The notes: a model not told the origin generated them from the letters alone. A stretch of 64,000 bases of DNA from Paraburkholderia sp. (GCF_028283785.1 NZ_JAPWKB010000019.1:1446001-1510000); one strand, 5' to 3'. Positions 36,370 to 45,116 are shown, counted from the stretch's first letter. Program-made: numbers and translations.

Positions 36370-37980
36370 TCAAAGCCGCGCCGGTTGCTCGGGCAGTACG
36401 ACGAAGAACGTCGAGCCCGCACCTTCCGACGATTCCACCCAGATCCGCCCGCCGTGCCGCTCGACCAGTCGCCGGACCATCGCGAGTCCGATACCGTCGC
36501 CTTTCGCGACGTCGCCGTGCAGGCGCTGGAACGCGCGAAACACTTTCGACATATACGCGGCAGGAATGCCGAGCCCATTGTCGCGCACGTAATAGGTTCG
36601 TGTGCGAATGACGGGCAGCCGGGTTTCGTCGAGCGGCTCGCGTTCGAGCGCGCCGACCTCGATCCGCCCGCCGCGCGACGGGTCGAGATAGTTCAGCGCA
36701 TTGCCGATCAGGTGGCTGAAAATCTGTTCGATCGCGCCGGGATCGCCCCATGCAGGCGGCAACTCACGCACTGTCACGAGCGCGCCGCGCTGACCGATAC
36801 CGGCCTGCAAACCATCGACGATCCGCGCGACCGTGCGCCCGATACTGACGCGCTGCCACTGATACTCCAGACGACCCGCGCGCGAAATACGCAGCAATGC
36901 GTCGATGATCGCCGCCGCCCGCGTGACGGCCGTGCGCAGATAGTGCAAGGATTCGCGAACGTCGCCGTCGAGCACATGCGCCAGCCGCTTGTGCTCGGCC
37001 GGCGGCAACTGCGCGCTTTCGACCGTCGCGCGCAAATCGTCGCACGATACCTGCAGTTCCTTCGAAAAGCCTTGCAGGTTCACCAGCGGCGAACGGAGAT
37101 CGTGCGACACGCTGTAAATGAACATCTCGTTGTCTTGCGTTTCCTGGCGCAACTCTTCGTTGACCACCGCCAGTTCTTTCGCGCGCGCTTCGAGCCGGGT
37201 CTTGAGCGCGGCCTGACCGGCATCGGCTGCGCGCAGGCGGGCGCTGGTGTCGTGCAGCACCGCGTCGAGCGCGGCGATCTCGTCGGTGCCGGACAGCGGC
37301 GCGTGCAGCGTACGACCGCCGCCCAGACGCTCGGCATTGCCGGTCAGCACTTCGATGCGGCGGCCGATACCGCGCGCGAACATCAGCGCGGCGACCGCCC
37401 AGATCAGCATCGAGCCGATCACGGCCGCGCCCAGCGCAAACTGCTGATGCGCGCGCGTGATGGCGAGCGATTCGCGGCGCGCGGCATCGCGACGTTCGGC
37501 CTCGGCGACGAACGCGTCGAGTTCATCGCGAAACGCGTCGACCGACGCGGGCAGCGGTTCGCTTTCGAGCAACGCGAACGCGTTCATGCTGCGGCCTTCG
37601 TGAAGCGCCTGCGAGATCGCGGCGGTCTGCTGGCGATACGTGTCGATCAGCGTCTGCATCCGTTCGACGCGCGCGATCTGCTGGGGATTGTCGCTGACGA
37701 GTTGCTGCAGATGCGCGAGCCGGTCGTTCAGATCGACCCACGCCGAGCGGCGGTCGATAAACATCGGATCGCCCACCACCATGCCGGTGCGCACGCGCGC
37801 CGCCTGGCGCAGCAGCGGATCGATCAACGAGGTGGACTGATACAGCACCTGCTGGCTGTCGGCGACCCACTGAACCGCCTGCGCGGTTTGTTGCTGCGTG
37901 TCGAAGACGACGCCGAGCAACGCCAGTTCGATGACGCTTGGCAACGCAATCAGCAGCAGTCCCTTGGTGAAAAGTTTCAT
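36370..37980 (-). CDS. Membrane sensor histidine kinase with CHASE3-like periplasmic domain
   Basis: This 536-residue protein has an N-terminal helix (about 7-25), a periplasmic helical region of about 150 residues like CHASE3 (VLYQSTSLIDPLLRQAARVRTGMV), a second helix (about 180-205), HAMP, a coiled coil, HisKA with His near 291 (YSVSHDLRSPL) and a HATPase. The ATPase shows LIGNALNYLDP, RDNGLGIPA and GDGIGLAMV. It resembles the kinases that sit beside Rcp1-type regulators. The ligand is unknown. First gene of the phosphorelay unit. Confidence 0.9.
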   Translation of the reverse strand: MKLFTKGLLLIALPSVIELALLGVVFDTQQQTAQAVQWVADSQQVLYQSTSLIDPLLRQAARVRTGMVVGDPMFIDRRSAWVDLNDRLAHLQQLVSDNPQQIARVERMQTLIDTYRQQTAAISQALHEGRSMNAFALLESEPLPASVDAFRDELDAFVAEAERRDAARRESLAITRAHQQFALGAAVIGSMLIWAVAALMFARGIGRRIEVLTGNAERLGGGRTLHAPLSGTDEIAALDAVLHDTSARLRAADAGQAALKTRLEARAKELAVVNEELRQETQDNEMFIYSVSHDLRSPLVNLQGFSKELQVSCDDLRATVESAQLPPAEHKRLAHVLDGDVRESLHYLRTAVTRAAAIIDALLRISRAGRLEYQWQRVSIGRTVARIVDGLQAGIGQRGALVTVRELPPAWGDPGAIEQIFSHLIGNALNYLDPSRGGRIEVGALEREPLDETRLPVIRTRTYYVRDNGLGIPAAYMSKVFRAFQRLHGDVAKGDGIGLAMVRRLVERHGGRIWVESSEGAGSTFFVVLPEQPARL

Positions 37981-38382
37981 GGTCGCCTGGCGATCTTCCG
38001 GTGACGCCGGTCAGCCCGAGGCCATGTGCTGGCCAGGAAAACGCGGGCAAATTCGCGGTGAACGCGATGCAGCGCGGACCACAAGCGCGTCGCGGCCGGG
38101 ACGGGCCATTATCGACGGCAACGCGAGATATTTCAATAAATCGTCTGAATGCGGCAGGGCACACAAAAGTGACTTTTTTTTATCGGTGACGGACTCCGTT
38201 CTCCGGCGCGTGCGTCTATTATGGGTACAGAAGTCATGGGATACGAATGCGCGCAGTGGGACTGATTCGGCATGATTCGTGCGGGTGGGTGTGAAGGCAG
38301 CAGTGTCGTCGAATCACCGTGAACCCCGCATGTGCGTATGCTATAAAACATCGACGCGCGGCGCGAAGCCGGGAGTGGTCGC

Positions 38383-38880
38383 ATGAGGACGCTGCGTTTC
38401 TTGCAATTCTTTTTCAGGCGAATTTTTATGTCCTTCCCGAAAAAGCGTAGGCGCGCGAAGGCTGACGGCGATGAGTCGTTCCTCGCGGTGCTACGGCACT
38501 TCAAACCGTTCGGACAGCTCGATACCAAGATCGCGCGGGCGCGTGCTCAGGACGAGCCGGTCCTCTACGCTCACGTGTTGCCGGGGCTCGACGTGCTGTT
38601 GTGCAGCGTACGCGGCGCGCAACCGCCGTATCCCGCACCGGCCGAACTGCGTCGCCGGTGTATCGAATCCATTGCCAATGCACTGGAGCAACCGCTCGAC
38701 GGCCTCGAAAACGGCGGCTACTGGTATGAGGCCGACGGCTTCGGTTTTCTCGTGTTCGCCAGTCGTGCACGCGCGCGCATCCTGCCCGAGTTTGGGGCGC
38801 CCAGCATCGGTGTTGGGGCACGTCGAGGCGTGCGTCGGCAAGATGCAAGCGGCGACGCCACGCCCCGGTCGCTAAGATAG
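38383..38880 (+). CDS. Uncharacterised small basic protein
   Basis: This ORF of 165 codons begins after a GGGAG at good spacing. An alternative ATG lies at 38428 (MSFPKKRRRAK). The N-terminus is very basic (RRIFMSFPKKRRRAKADG) and the middle region has a compact alpha/beta look (VLYAHVLPGLDVLLCSV, YWYEADGFGFLVFASRA). The C-terminus is Arg/Gly-rich and may be low-complexity read-through. I recognise no family. A TATAAA lies about 36 nt upstream and a terminator follows, which supports a real gene. Confidence 0.55.
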   Translation: MRTLRFLQFFFRRIFMSFPKKRRRAKADGDESFLAVLRHFKPFGQLDTKIARARAQDEPVLYAHVLPGLDVLLCSVRGAQPPYPAPAELRRRCIESIANALEQPLDGLENGGYWYEADGFGFLVFASRARARILPEFGAPSIGVGARRGVRRQDASGDATPRSLR

Positions 38881-38901
38881 TTTTCCCTTTTGTCGTGTAC
38901 T

Positions 38902-38930
38902 GCGCACTTGCTGTTCGAAGTGCGCTTTTT
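38902..38930 (+). terminator. Intrinsic terminator after the uncharacterised gene
   Basis: An 8-bp stem GCGCACTT/AAGTGCGC (38902-38909 with 38918-38925) with five T following. Confidence 0.82.
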
Positions 38931-39190
38931 GTTTTTGGCGCGCCGTTTATCGCGGGCTGCCGGAATCGTCGGATGTTCACGCGCCCCGCTCACCAAAACC
39001 CTGCCCCACCGCCCAATGTGTGTGCACCCGCACAGAAACGGCGCCTGCCTGCGGGTTAAATCGATTCGCGAAGTGCATCGACAACGAAGCGTCGGCGACA
39101 TCTGTCCCACGACGCCACGAGCACCCACCGCCACCGACTCGAACGCAGCCGAACACCGAAAGCGAAAAGCATTCGTACAAGGGAAGAAAA

Positions 39191-39337
39191 ATGGAATCCG
39201 TCGTTTGCGCGGGCGCTCTTCGGGGCAGCCGTCACTACGCGCGCAGCAGTTTGCAATGCCGACTCACGCTCAACCCTGGACCATCCGCGACGCAGTGCGT
39301 GAATTCCGATGCCGCCGATCCGGAGGCATCGCAATGA
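39191..39337 (+). CDS. Possible 48-residue small ORF coupled to the glycosyltransferase gene
   Basis: An ATG at 39191 follows AAGGGA at about 8 nt, a better ribosome site than most here. It reads 48 codons (beginning MESVVCAGALRG) to a TGA at 39335-39337 that overlaps the glycosyltransferase ATG as ATGA. The sequence matches no family I know, and coding bias cannot be judged at this length. The layout suggests a small protein or a leader whose translation helps open the next gene. The rest of 38931-39190 shows nothing I can support. Confidence 0.35.
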   Translation: MESVVCAGALRGSRHYARSSLQCRLTLNPGPSATQCVNSDAADPEASQ

Positions 39338-40332
39338 ACGCCCGCACGCTGCCCGCCCACGAAGCCATCGACGGCACGCTGTCGCCGACGCTGATCTCGA
39401 TCTGCATTCCCACCTGCAACCGTGCGCAACTGCTCGAACAGGCCATCGAGAGTTGTCTCGCGCAGTCGTATCCGGATGTGGAAATCGTGATCAACGACGA
39501 CTCGCGCGACGAATCCGCCGCCGAAGTCGAACGTATGCTGCTGCGTCTGCGCGCGCGCGGCGGCGCACCGATCCGCTATGAGCGCAACGTGCCGCGGCTC
39601 GGCCAGGCGAACAACGTCAACCGGCTGTTCGCCCGCGCGCGCGGCGCTCGACTCGTGCTGCTGCACGACGACGACCTGCTCGCGCCGGGCGCGCTCGACA
39701 TGCTGGCGCGGTGCTGGACGCTGCATCCGGACGTGAGCATCGCGTTCGGCAAGCAACGCGTCGTCAGCAACGACGGCACGCCGCGTGCCGACGCCACCGA
39801 GCGCCTGAATCGCGACTATCTGCGCATCCCCGAGCGCGCCGGTCTGCTGAAAGTGCCTGCGCTGGCCGGTATCGACCAGATGTTCCCGAACAACGGCTAC
39901 CTGATCGACACGCTGTCGGCGCGCGCGATCGGCTATGACGCGACCGATCGCGTGCTCGACGCATGCGATTTCGATTTTGGCTTGCGCCTGTGCTGCGCGG
40001 CCTCGGGCGTCTGTTTCGTCGACGAATTCATCGCGATGTCGCGCGAGACCGAACAATCGATCTCCCGCCACGCGTTACCCGCGATGCACGCGTACGCCGC
40101 GCTCGCCGCCACCGACGTGCCCGCCGACGCACGAGCGGCCCGCGAAGCGGCGCTGCGCCGTCTCGCGCCGCGCGCTGCCTCGGCCTTTGCACGTGCGGGA
40201 CAGGCGGCCGTCGCATGGCGAATCCTGCTGTCGTCGCGCTATCCGATGCGCGAACGTCTGAGCGCGCGCTTCGTATTCCACGCAATGCTGGCGCTGCGCG
40301 CGACGCTGAAACCCAGGCACGCCGCGCATTGA
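39334..40332 (+). CDS. Family 2 glycosyltransferase
   Basis: This 332-residue GT-A enzyme has the N-terminal ISICIPTCNRAQLLEQAI nucleotide-binding strand, VINDDSRDES and a DDD metal motif in LLHDDDLLAPG (about 111). An Arg/Ala-rich C-terminal helical region follows. It likely adds a sugar to a surface or capsular polysaccharide. A strong GGAGG lies 7 nt before the ATG. It overlaps a possible 48-codon ORF upstream and is followed 130 nt later by a tandem hydrolase gene, which is often seen in polysaccharide or exosortase-linked loci. Confidence 0.88.
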   Translation: MNARTLPAHEAIDGTLSPTLISICIPTCNRAQLLEQAIESCLAQSYPDVEIVINDDSRDESAAEVERMLLRLRARGGAPIRYERNVPRLGQANNVNRLFARARGARLVLLHDDDLLAPGALDMLARCWTLHPDVSIAFGKQRVVSNDGTPRADATERLNRDYLRIPERAGLLKVPALAGIDQMFPNNGYLIDTLSARAIGYDATDRVLDACDFDFGLRLCCAASGVCFVDEFIAMSRETEQSISRHALPAMHAYAALAATDVPADARAAREAALRRLAPRAASAFARAGQAAVAWRILLSSRYPMRERLSARFVFHAMLALRATLKPRHAAH

Positions 40333-40462
40333 TTGAAAATTACAAAATCAATACAAAAAAACCGTAAAGCGGACGAACTGCCGCTGTGTGGTAGTTCGAA
40401 CAGATGGGGTAAGGAATGCCGTCTCTAATGGCGGCACTTGCCGCAACGAAATGGAGACCAAG

Positions 40463-42352
40463 ATGACACCCGTGGTTTTTAACGATTGCTTCGGCTGGTT
40501 GCATCCGGCACGGGGCAACACCGGGGTCGTGCTGTGCCAGCCGTTCGGCTATGACGCGTTGTGCACCGCGCGGGGCATGCGCCACCTGGCCGAACGGCTT
40601 GCAGAGGACGGCATGCCGACCTTGCGCTTCGACTATCCCGGCACCGGTGATTCGGCCGGCGATGCACAGGAAGCGGCGCGGTTTCGCGCGTGGATCGACA
40701 GCGTGAAGCATGCTGTCGCGTATCTGAAGGACACCACCGGCGTCGAGCGCGTCGCGCTTTGCGGCTTGCGCCTCGGCGCGACGCTCGCGGCGCTGGCGGC
40801 TCAGGAACTCGACGGCGTCGACGACCTCGTGCTGATGGCGCCGGTGCTGTCGGGCAAGAACTACATCCGCGAACTGCGCGCGCATTACCGGACCTGGCGA
40901 TCGATTCCGGCCGGCAAGGATAGCGAGCCGGTGCCGGACACCAACGAATTCGTCGAAGCATTCGGCTTCCGGATGTATCGCGATTCGATGGAGCCGTTGA
41001 TCGCGGTCGATCTGAAGCGCGACGCATCGCGGCCCGCGCGCCGCGTGCTGATCCTCGATTCGCTCGACCCGACCCGTATCGCGTCGCTGGCCGATCACTA
41101 CAGCGCGCAACGGATCGCCGTCGAACGCCTGCACTTCGACGAGTTCGGCAAGTTCATGCTGGAATCGCTCGACAGCGAATTGCCGCGCAACGCGATTGCC
41201 AGCATCACGACGTGGCTCGGGCTGGAGAATCGCGTGTGCGCATCCGGTGAAACCGGTGATGCCGCAGCGAGCGTCGCCGACGCGAACGCGCAGGACGAAG
41301 CCGTCGCGCTGAACGCCGCCCGCATCGCCGACGACGGCGCGATCGAAACGCCGGTGTGGATCGACGGCGAGCGTCGGCTGTTCGGCATCTATTGCGAGCC
41401 GACCGGCGCTTCCGGCACCGCGAATACCGCGCCGACCGTGCTGTTTCTGAATACGGGCGCCGTCTCGCATATCGGCAATGCACGGCTAACCGTGCGCTTC
41501 GCCCGTCGTCTCGCGCGCCAGGGCATTTCGTCGTTGCGCGTCGATCTGGGCTCGCTCGGCGAAAGCCAGCCGCTGGTCGACCGGCTCAATCTGGATTCGA
41601 TCAACGCCGACACGCAATGGCAGGACGCGATCCGCGCGGCGCGCTGGCTCAACGAACAGGGACGCGGCGAAACCGTGCTGTTCGGCGTCTGCGCGGGTGC
41701 ATTCGCGGGCCTGAAAGCAGCCGCCGCCGAACCGGCTGTGCGCGGCGCCGTGCTCGTCAATCTGCAACGCTTCGTGTGGACCAACGTCTGCGACGACAAC
41801 GGCAAACCGCCCGTCGATCTCGTCAAGTTCGGCACGACCCGCGACTATCTGCGCTCGGCGCTGCAACCGGCCAAGTGGATGCGTTTTCTCAAAGGCCAGA
41901 CCGGCGGACTCGGTATTGCGCGTGCGCTGGCCGTGCGATTTTCGGCGCGCTTCAAGGCGGCCGGCGCGGACTGGCTGGAACGCACGTTTCATATCGGTCT
42001 CGGCAATCCGGTGGTGCGCGAGATGTTCCGCTCGCTCGATACGCGTGGCGTCAAACTGCGTCTGCTGTTCGGTTCGAACGATCTGGGCGTCGAGGAACTC
42101 GAACATTACTTCGGACTGCGTGGACGGCGGCTGCGTCGCTACGCGCAGATTCGCGCCGATTTCCACGACAAGATGGATCACGCGCTGCTGTCGAGCCACG
42201 CGCAGGATCGGGTGATGGACTACTTCGAAACCTACCTGCGCGAATCGTTCCTCGTCGCGCGACACGCCGAGCCGTCGAGCGCAACTCGCTTCGCCAAGCC
42301 GGTTGGCGAAGACGGGCAGACGGGAATCGATACGCCGCAACCGGTTGCCTGA
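40463..42352 (+). CDS. Tandem alpha/beta-hydrolase protein (exosortase-associated-hydrolase-like)
   Basis: This 629-residue protein is two alpha/beta-hydrolase domains in one chain (about 1-260 and 300-610). The first has RFDYPGTGDS and a nucleophile elbow reading GLRLG (about 100), so Ser is replaced by Arg. The second has RVDLGSLGES and an elbow GVCAG (about 408) with Cys as nucleophile. The GLRLG and CxGA elbows recall hydrolases near exosortase/EPS genes (family knowledge, not checked). GGAG precedes the ATG at 40463; an in-frame ATG lies at 40451. The 130 nt before it are AT-rich. Confidence 0.78.
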   Translation: MTPVVFNDCFGWLHPARGNTGVVLCQPFGYDALCTARGMRHLAERLAEDGMPTLRFDYPGTGDSAGDAQEAARFRAWIDSVKHAVAYLKDTTGVERVALCGLRLGATLAALAAQELDGVDDLVLMAPVLSGKNYIRELRAHYRTWRSIPAGKDSEPVPDTNEFVEAFGFRMYRDSMEPLIAVDLKRDASRPARRVLILDSLDPTRIASLADHYSAQRIAVERLHFDEFGKFMLESLDSELPRNAIASITTWLGLENRVCASGETGDAAASVADANAQDEAVALNAARIADDGAIETPVWIDGERRLFGIYCEPTGASGTANTAPTVLFLNTGAVSHIGNARLTVRFARRLARQGISSLRVDLGSLGESQPLVDRLNLDSINADTQWQDAIRAARWLNEQGRGETVLFGVCAGAFAGLKAAAAEPAVRGAVLVNLQRFVWTNVCDDNGKPPVDLVKFGTTRDYLRSALQPAKWMRFLKGQTGGLGIARALAVRFSARFKAAGADWLERTFHIGLGNPVVREMFRSLDTRGVKLRLLFGSNDLGVEELEHYFGLRGRRLRRYAQIRADFHDKMDHALLSSHAQDRVMDYFETYLRESFLVARHAEPSSATRFAKPVGEDGQTGIDTPQPVA

Positions 42353-42435
42353 GCGGCGTGGGTGGCGAATGATCCAGGCACGCGTCGGGGTCTAGCCTCG
42401 CGCGTGCCGGTCTGCGATATTCCCTTCGATGCCGC

Positions 42436-42993
42436 TTATGCGGTGGCGTCAGCCGTGGCTGGTGTATCGGCGTCGGCTTCGTCATTCGCGCCATCCGGGT
42501 GCGCGTCGTGCCGCTCGAAGACTTCCCGTGCCGCGAACAGCGCGTTCAGTGCCGCGGGAAAGCCCGCGTAAAGCGCCATCTGCATAAACACCTCGACAAT
42601 TTCATCGCGGCTGCAACCGACGTTCAGCGCGGCCTCGATATGCACTTTCAGTTGCGGTTGCGCGCAGCCCAACGTGGCCAGCGACGCGATCGTCGCGATT
42701 TCACGCGCGCGCAAATCGAGTTGCGGACGGCTGTAGATATCGCCGAAACCGAACTCGATCAGCAGCCGGCCGAAGTCCGGCGCGATCGGCGCGAGCGCGG
42801 CGATCACCTGCTCGCCCGTTGCGCCGTCGATTTCCTTCAGCTTGTTCCAGCCGCGCGCGTAGCGCGCGGATTGGGCTTCGGCTTCGACGCTGTTTTTTGC
42901 TTTGGCGTCTGCTTTGGCGTCTGCTTTGACATCGATAAGGCCGGCGTGGTCGGTGCGTAGGGCTCCGGCGTTCGTGTGGCGGCTTGCTTGCAT
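42436..42993 (-). CDS. Carboxymuconolactone decarboxylase (CMD) family protein
   Basis: This 185-residue protein is a CMD/AhpD-fold protein with ELITI-type core helices (REIATIASLATLGCAQPQLKVH) and EIVEVFMQMALYAGFP. Only one Cys sits where AhpD has CxxC, so it is closer to the carboxymuconolactone decarboxylase branch. The N-terminal 45 residues are a low-complexity segment with KADAKADAKAK repeats. AAGGA at 7 nt supports the ATG at 42993. The first 157 nt also encode the MerR regulator's C-terminus in another frame. Confidence 0.85.
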   Translation of the reverse strand: MQASRHTNAGALRTDHAGLIDVKADAKADAKAKNSVEAEAQSARYARGWNKLKEIDGATGEQVIAALAPIAPDFGRLLIEFGFGDIYSRPQLDLRAREIATIASLATLGCAQPQLKVHIEAALNVGCSRDEIVEVFMQMALYAGFPAALNALFAAREVFERHDAHPDGANDEADADTPATADATA

Positions 42994-43430
42994 GATGCGT
43001 CCTTGTCTGAGTGATAGGAAACGGCTTGCCCTGTCCGCTCGCGCCGGTCTCGCCGATCTCGCCGGCCGCGTTGTGCCGCGTCGTAGAACGCGATCTTGTC
43101 GGTGATCGCGACGAGACTGGTTTGCAACGCATCGATCTGCGCGAGCACGGCGACGCGATGCGCGGCGAGCATCTCGCTGCGCGCCGCCATCGACGTGTCG
43201 CCTTGCGCCCGCAGGCTCGCGAACGCCTGCATCTGCGCGACCGGCATCCCGGTCGCGCGCAGACGCATCACGAATTGCAGCCAGTCGAGGTCGGCCGGCG
43301 AATACAGACGGTGACCCGCCTGCGAACGGCCGATCGACAGCAACAACCCGGCTTGCTCGTAGTACCGCAACGTGTGCGCGGAGACGCCGCTATGTGCGGC
43401 GACCTGACCGATGGTGAGGGCTTTGGACAT
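42837..43430 (-). CDS. MerR-family regulator with unusual C-terminal extension
   Basis: This 197-residue ORF starts with a MerR winged helix (LTIGQVAAHSGVSAHTLRYYEQAGLL, GHRLYSPADLDWLQFV) and the coiled coil that ends near KIAFYDAA (about 118). The family normally stops about here. The remaining 75 residues are Arg- then Pro/Lys-rich (KQTPKQTPKQK) and run 157 nt into the CMD gene in another frame. MerR proteins activate promoters with long spacers, and one lies immediately upstream (43440-43470). The extension may be untypical filler left by a lost stop codon. Confidence 0.82.
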   Translation of the reverse strand: MSKALTIGQVAAHSGVSAHTLRYYEQAGLLLSIGRSQAGHRLYSPADLDWLQFVMRLRATGMPVAQMQAFASLRAQGDTSMAARSEMLAAHRVAVLAQIDALQTSLVAITDKIAFYDAAQRGRRDRRDRRERTGQAVSYHSDKDASCKQAATRTPEPYAPTTPALSMSKQTPKQTPKQKTASKPKPNPRATRAAGTS

Positions 43431-43439
43431 GACGAACTC

Positions 43440-43470
43440 AGGTTAGGACTTCGAGTGCACTCTAAGTCAA
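43440..43470 (-). promoter_or_regulatory. MerR-type 19-nt-spacer promoter and operator
   Basis: On the minus strand TTGACT (43465-43470) and TAACCT (43440-43445) are 19 nt apart. The spacer holds a perfect palindrome, GAGTGCACTC, flanked by AAGT/ACTT. This is the classic layout for MerR-type activation. The -10 lies only about 10 nt before the MerR ATG at 43430, so the message would be almost leaderless. Confidence 0.78.
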
Positions 43471-43766
43471 GCGCGATCGTGTGTCATCGTCGGCCTGCGG
43501 GTGCGGACGTGGGCTCGGACGTGACCACCGACGTGGCGCGCGGCCGGGCGACGGCCGTCTGTTCGCGCATAACCGCCGGTATTGCGCGCAAATCGGTAAA
43601 GAATGTTTAGGCCGATTGTCTTGTCACGCAACGGCCGGTATAAATCGTGGGCAGCCTCACGCAATGCGCATTTGTCCTATCCTTAAACGCAGCGCCTGCC
43701 GCTGGCTGGCCGCGTCGTCCGTTCCCGGCTTATCGTTCTAACGTTGCCCTCAATGGAGTGCTTGCC

Positions 43767-44321
43767 ATGCTGAAGAAGTTACTGATGCTGTGTGTTGCGT
43801 TGGCGCTGTCGCTGTCCGCGGGTTTCGCGGCGGCGGTCGAAGTGAATTCCGCCGATCAGGCGGCGCTCGAATCGGTCAAGGGCATCGGCCCTGCCCATGC
43901 GAAGGCGATCATCGACGAGCGCAGTAAAAACGGCCCGTTCAAGGACGCCGACGACCTCGCCACACGTGTGAAAGGCATCGGTACGAAATCGGTGACGAAC
44001 CTTGAAGCGGCCGGCCTGACCATCAATGGTTCCGCCACGCCGCCGAGCGGCAAGAGCGCGGCCAAACCGGCCACCGCGAAGACGGCCGCACCGGCCGCCA
44101 CCACCGGTGCCACGATGAATCCGATGGCAACGTCCGACGCCGCGCCGACCAAAAAGTCGAAGAAGAGCAAGGCGGCCGCATCCGACGCGAGCACCGCCGC
44201 CGCACCGGCAGCCACGGCCGCGACGACGGCGAGCGCACCCGACGCGGCATCGGGCACGAAGAAAGGCAAGAAGGCGAAAAAGAGCAAGGCGGCGTCCGCT
44301 GCGGCGGCGTCGGGCGCGTGA
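43767..44321 (+). CDS. Exported ComEA-like helix-hairpin-helix protein with Lys/Ala-rich tail
   Basis: This 184-residue protein has a signal peptide (about 1-22, ending FAAA), then two helix-hairpin-helix motifs (VKGIGPAHAKAII and VKGIGTKSVTNL), the ComEA fold that binds double-stranded DNA. The second half is a low-complexity Ala/Lys tail with KKSKKSKAAA and KKGKKAKKSK blocks like histone H1 C-termini. ComEA acts in DNA uptake at the periplasm. GGAG lies 9 nt before the ATG at 43767. The gap 43431-43766 holds no other gene I can support. Confidence 0.86.
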   Translation: MLKKLLMLCVALALSLSAGFAAAVEVNSADQAALESVKGIGPAHAKAIIDERSKNGPFKDADDLATRVKGIGTKSVTNLEAAGLTINGSATPPSGKSAAKPATAKTAAPAATTGATMNPMATSDAAPTKKSKKSKAAASDASTAAAPAATAATTASAPDAASGTKKGKKAKKSKAASAAAASGA

Positions 44322-44474
44322 GCGTCGCGGGCCCGCAAGCCCGTCTCAGGTTGTCAGCATCGCGGTGCGTCCGGACCTCGTTCCGGCGCGCCAGTCATCG
44401 ATGCCGCGTTTACACGCGGCCCGTTCACCCGCCGGCCGTCACGGTCGTTTCGCCGGCATTTCAGTGAGACTGTC

Positions 44475-44906
44475 ATGAGCCTACTCGACACCCTCGGATC
44501 CCTCGTCGGGAAAACGCCAGAAGGTGGCGGCGGACAACCCGCGCTGATCGCCGCCGCGCTCGAATTCGTCAACAGCCAGCCGGGCGGCCTGAATGGCCTG
44601 ATCCAGCAGTTCAAGGAAAAGGGCCTCGGCGACGTGATCGGTTCGTGGGTCAGCAACGGCGACAACCAGCCGATCGCCGCCGACGCGCTGCACAACGTGC
44701 TCGGTTCGAGCACCGTCACCGACCTCGCCGCGAAAGCGGGCGTGGACCCGAGCCAGGTAACGGGCATGCTCGCGCAAGTGCTGCCGCACGTGGTCAACGC
44801 TGCGACGCCCGAAGGCAATGTGCCCGAAGAAGGCAAGCTCAACTCGACGACGGTGCTCGGCGCATTGGGCGGCCTCGCGAGCCTGTTCGGCAAAGGCAGC
44901 GCCTGA
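44475..44906 (+). CDS. YidB-like (DUF937) protein
   Basis: This 143-residue protein carries the YidB/DUF937 pattern with Gly- and Gln-rich helices: MSLLDTLGSLVG, GGLNGLIQQFKEKGLGDVIGSWV, ALHNVLGS and VTGMLAQVLPHVV. The function is unknown in the family. The ribosome site is weak. A perfect 13-bp stem follows 48 nt after the stop. Nothing nearby hints at its role. Confidence 0.85.
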   Translation: MSLLDTLGSLVGKTPEGGGGQPALIAAALEFVNSQPGGLNGLIQQFKEKGLGDVIGSWVSNGDNQPIAADALHNVLGSSTVTDLAAKAGVDPSQVTGMLAQVLPHVVNAATPEGNVPEEGKLNSTTVLGALGGLASLFGKGSA

Positions 44907-44954
44907 CGCTGACTGGCCGGTTGACTGACTGACCGGTTGATCGCCGGAAACGCA

Positions 44955-44998
44955 AATGCCCCGTTCGACGCAGCGTCTGCTGCACCGAACGGGGCATT
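44955..44998 (+). terminator. Stem-loop after the yidB-like gene
   Basis: A perfect 13-bp stem (44955-44967 with 44986-44998) with an 18-nt loop. Only a short T stretch follows, so termination is likely but not certain. Confidence 0.6.
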
Positions 44999-45116
44999 GT
45001 CATTTGGCGGACGGATCGCCGCCTGGTCTTCGCGTGATTGCGTTTGCTGAGCGGGTTTCTTCACTGTCGCCGCTTCGCAGCCGCCGCGACTGCTACGACA
45101 GCCAACGCTCAACCAC

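Noticed and set aside
37981..38382. 402-nt gap between the CHASE3-like kinase and the unknown gene
   Set aside because: No gene could be supported; it likely holds divergent promoters, with a TATAAA at 38342 as the only clear element.
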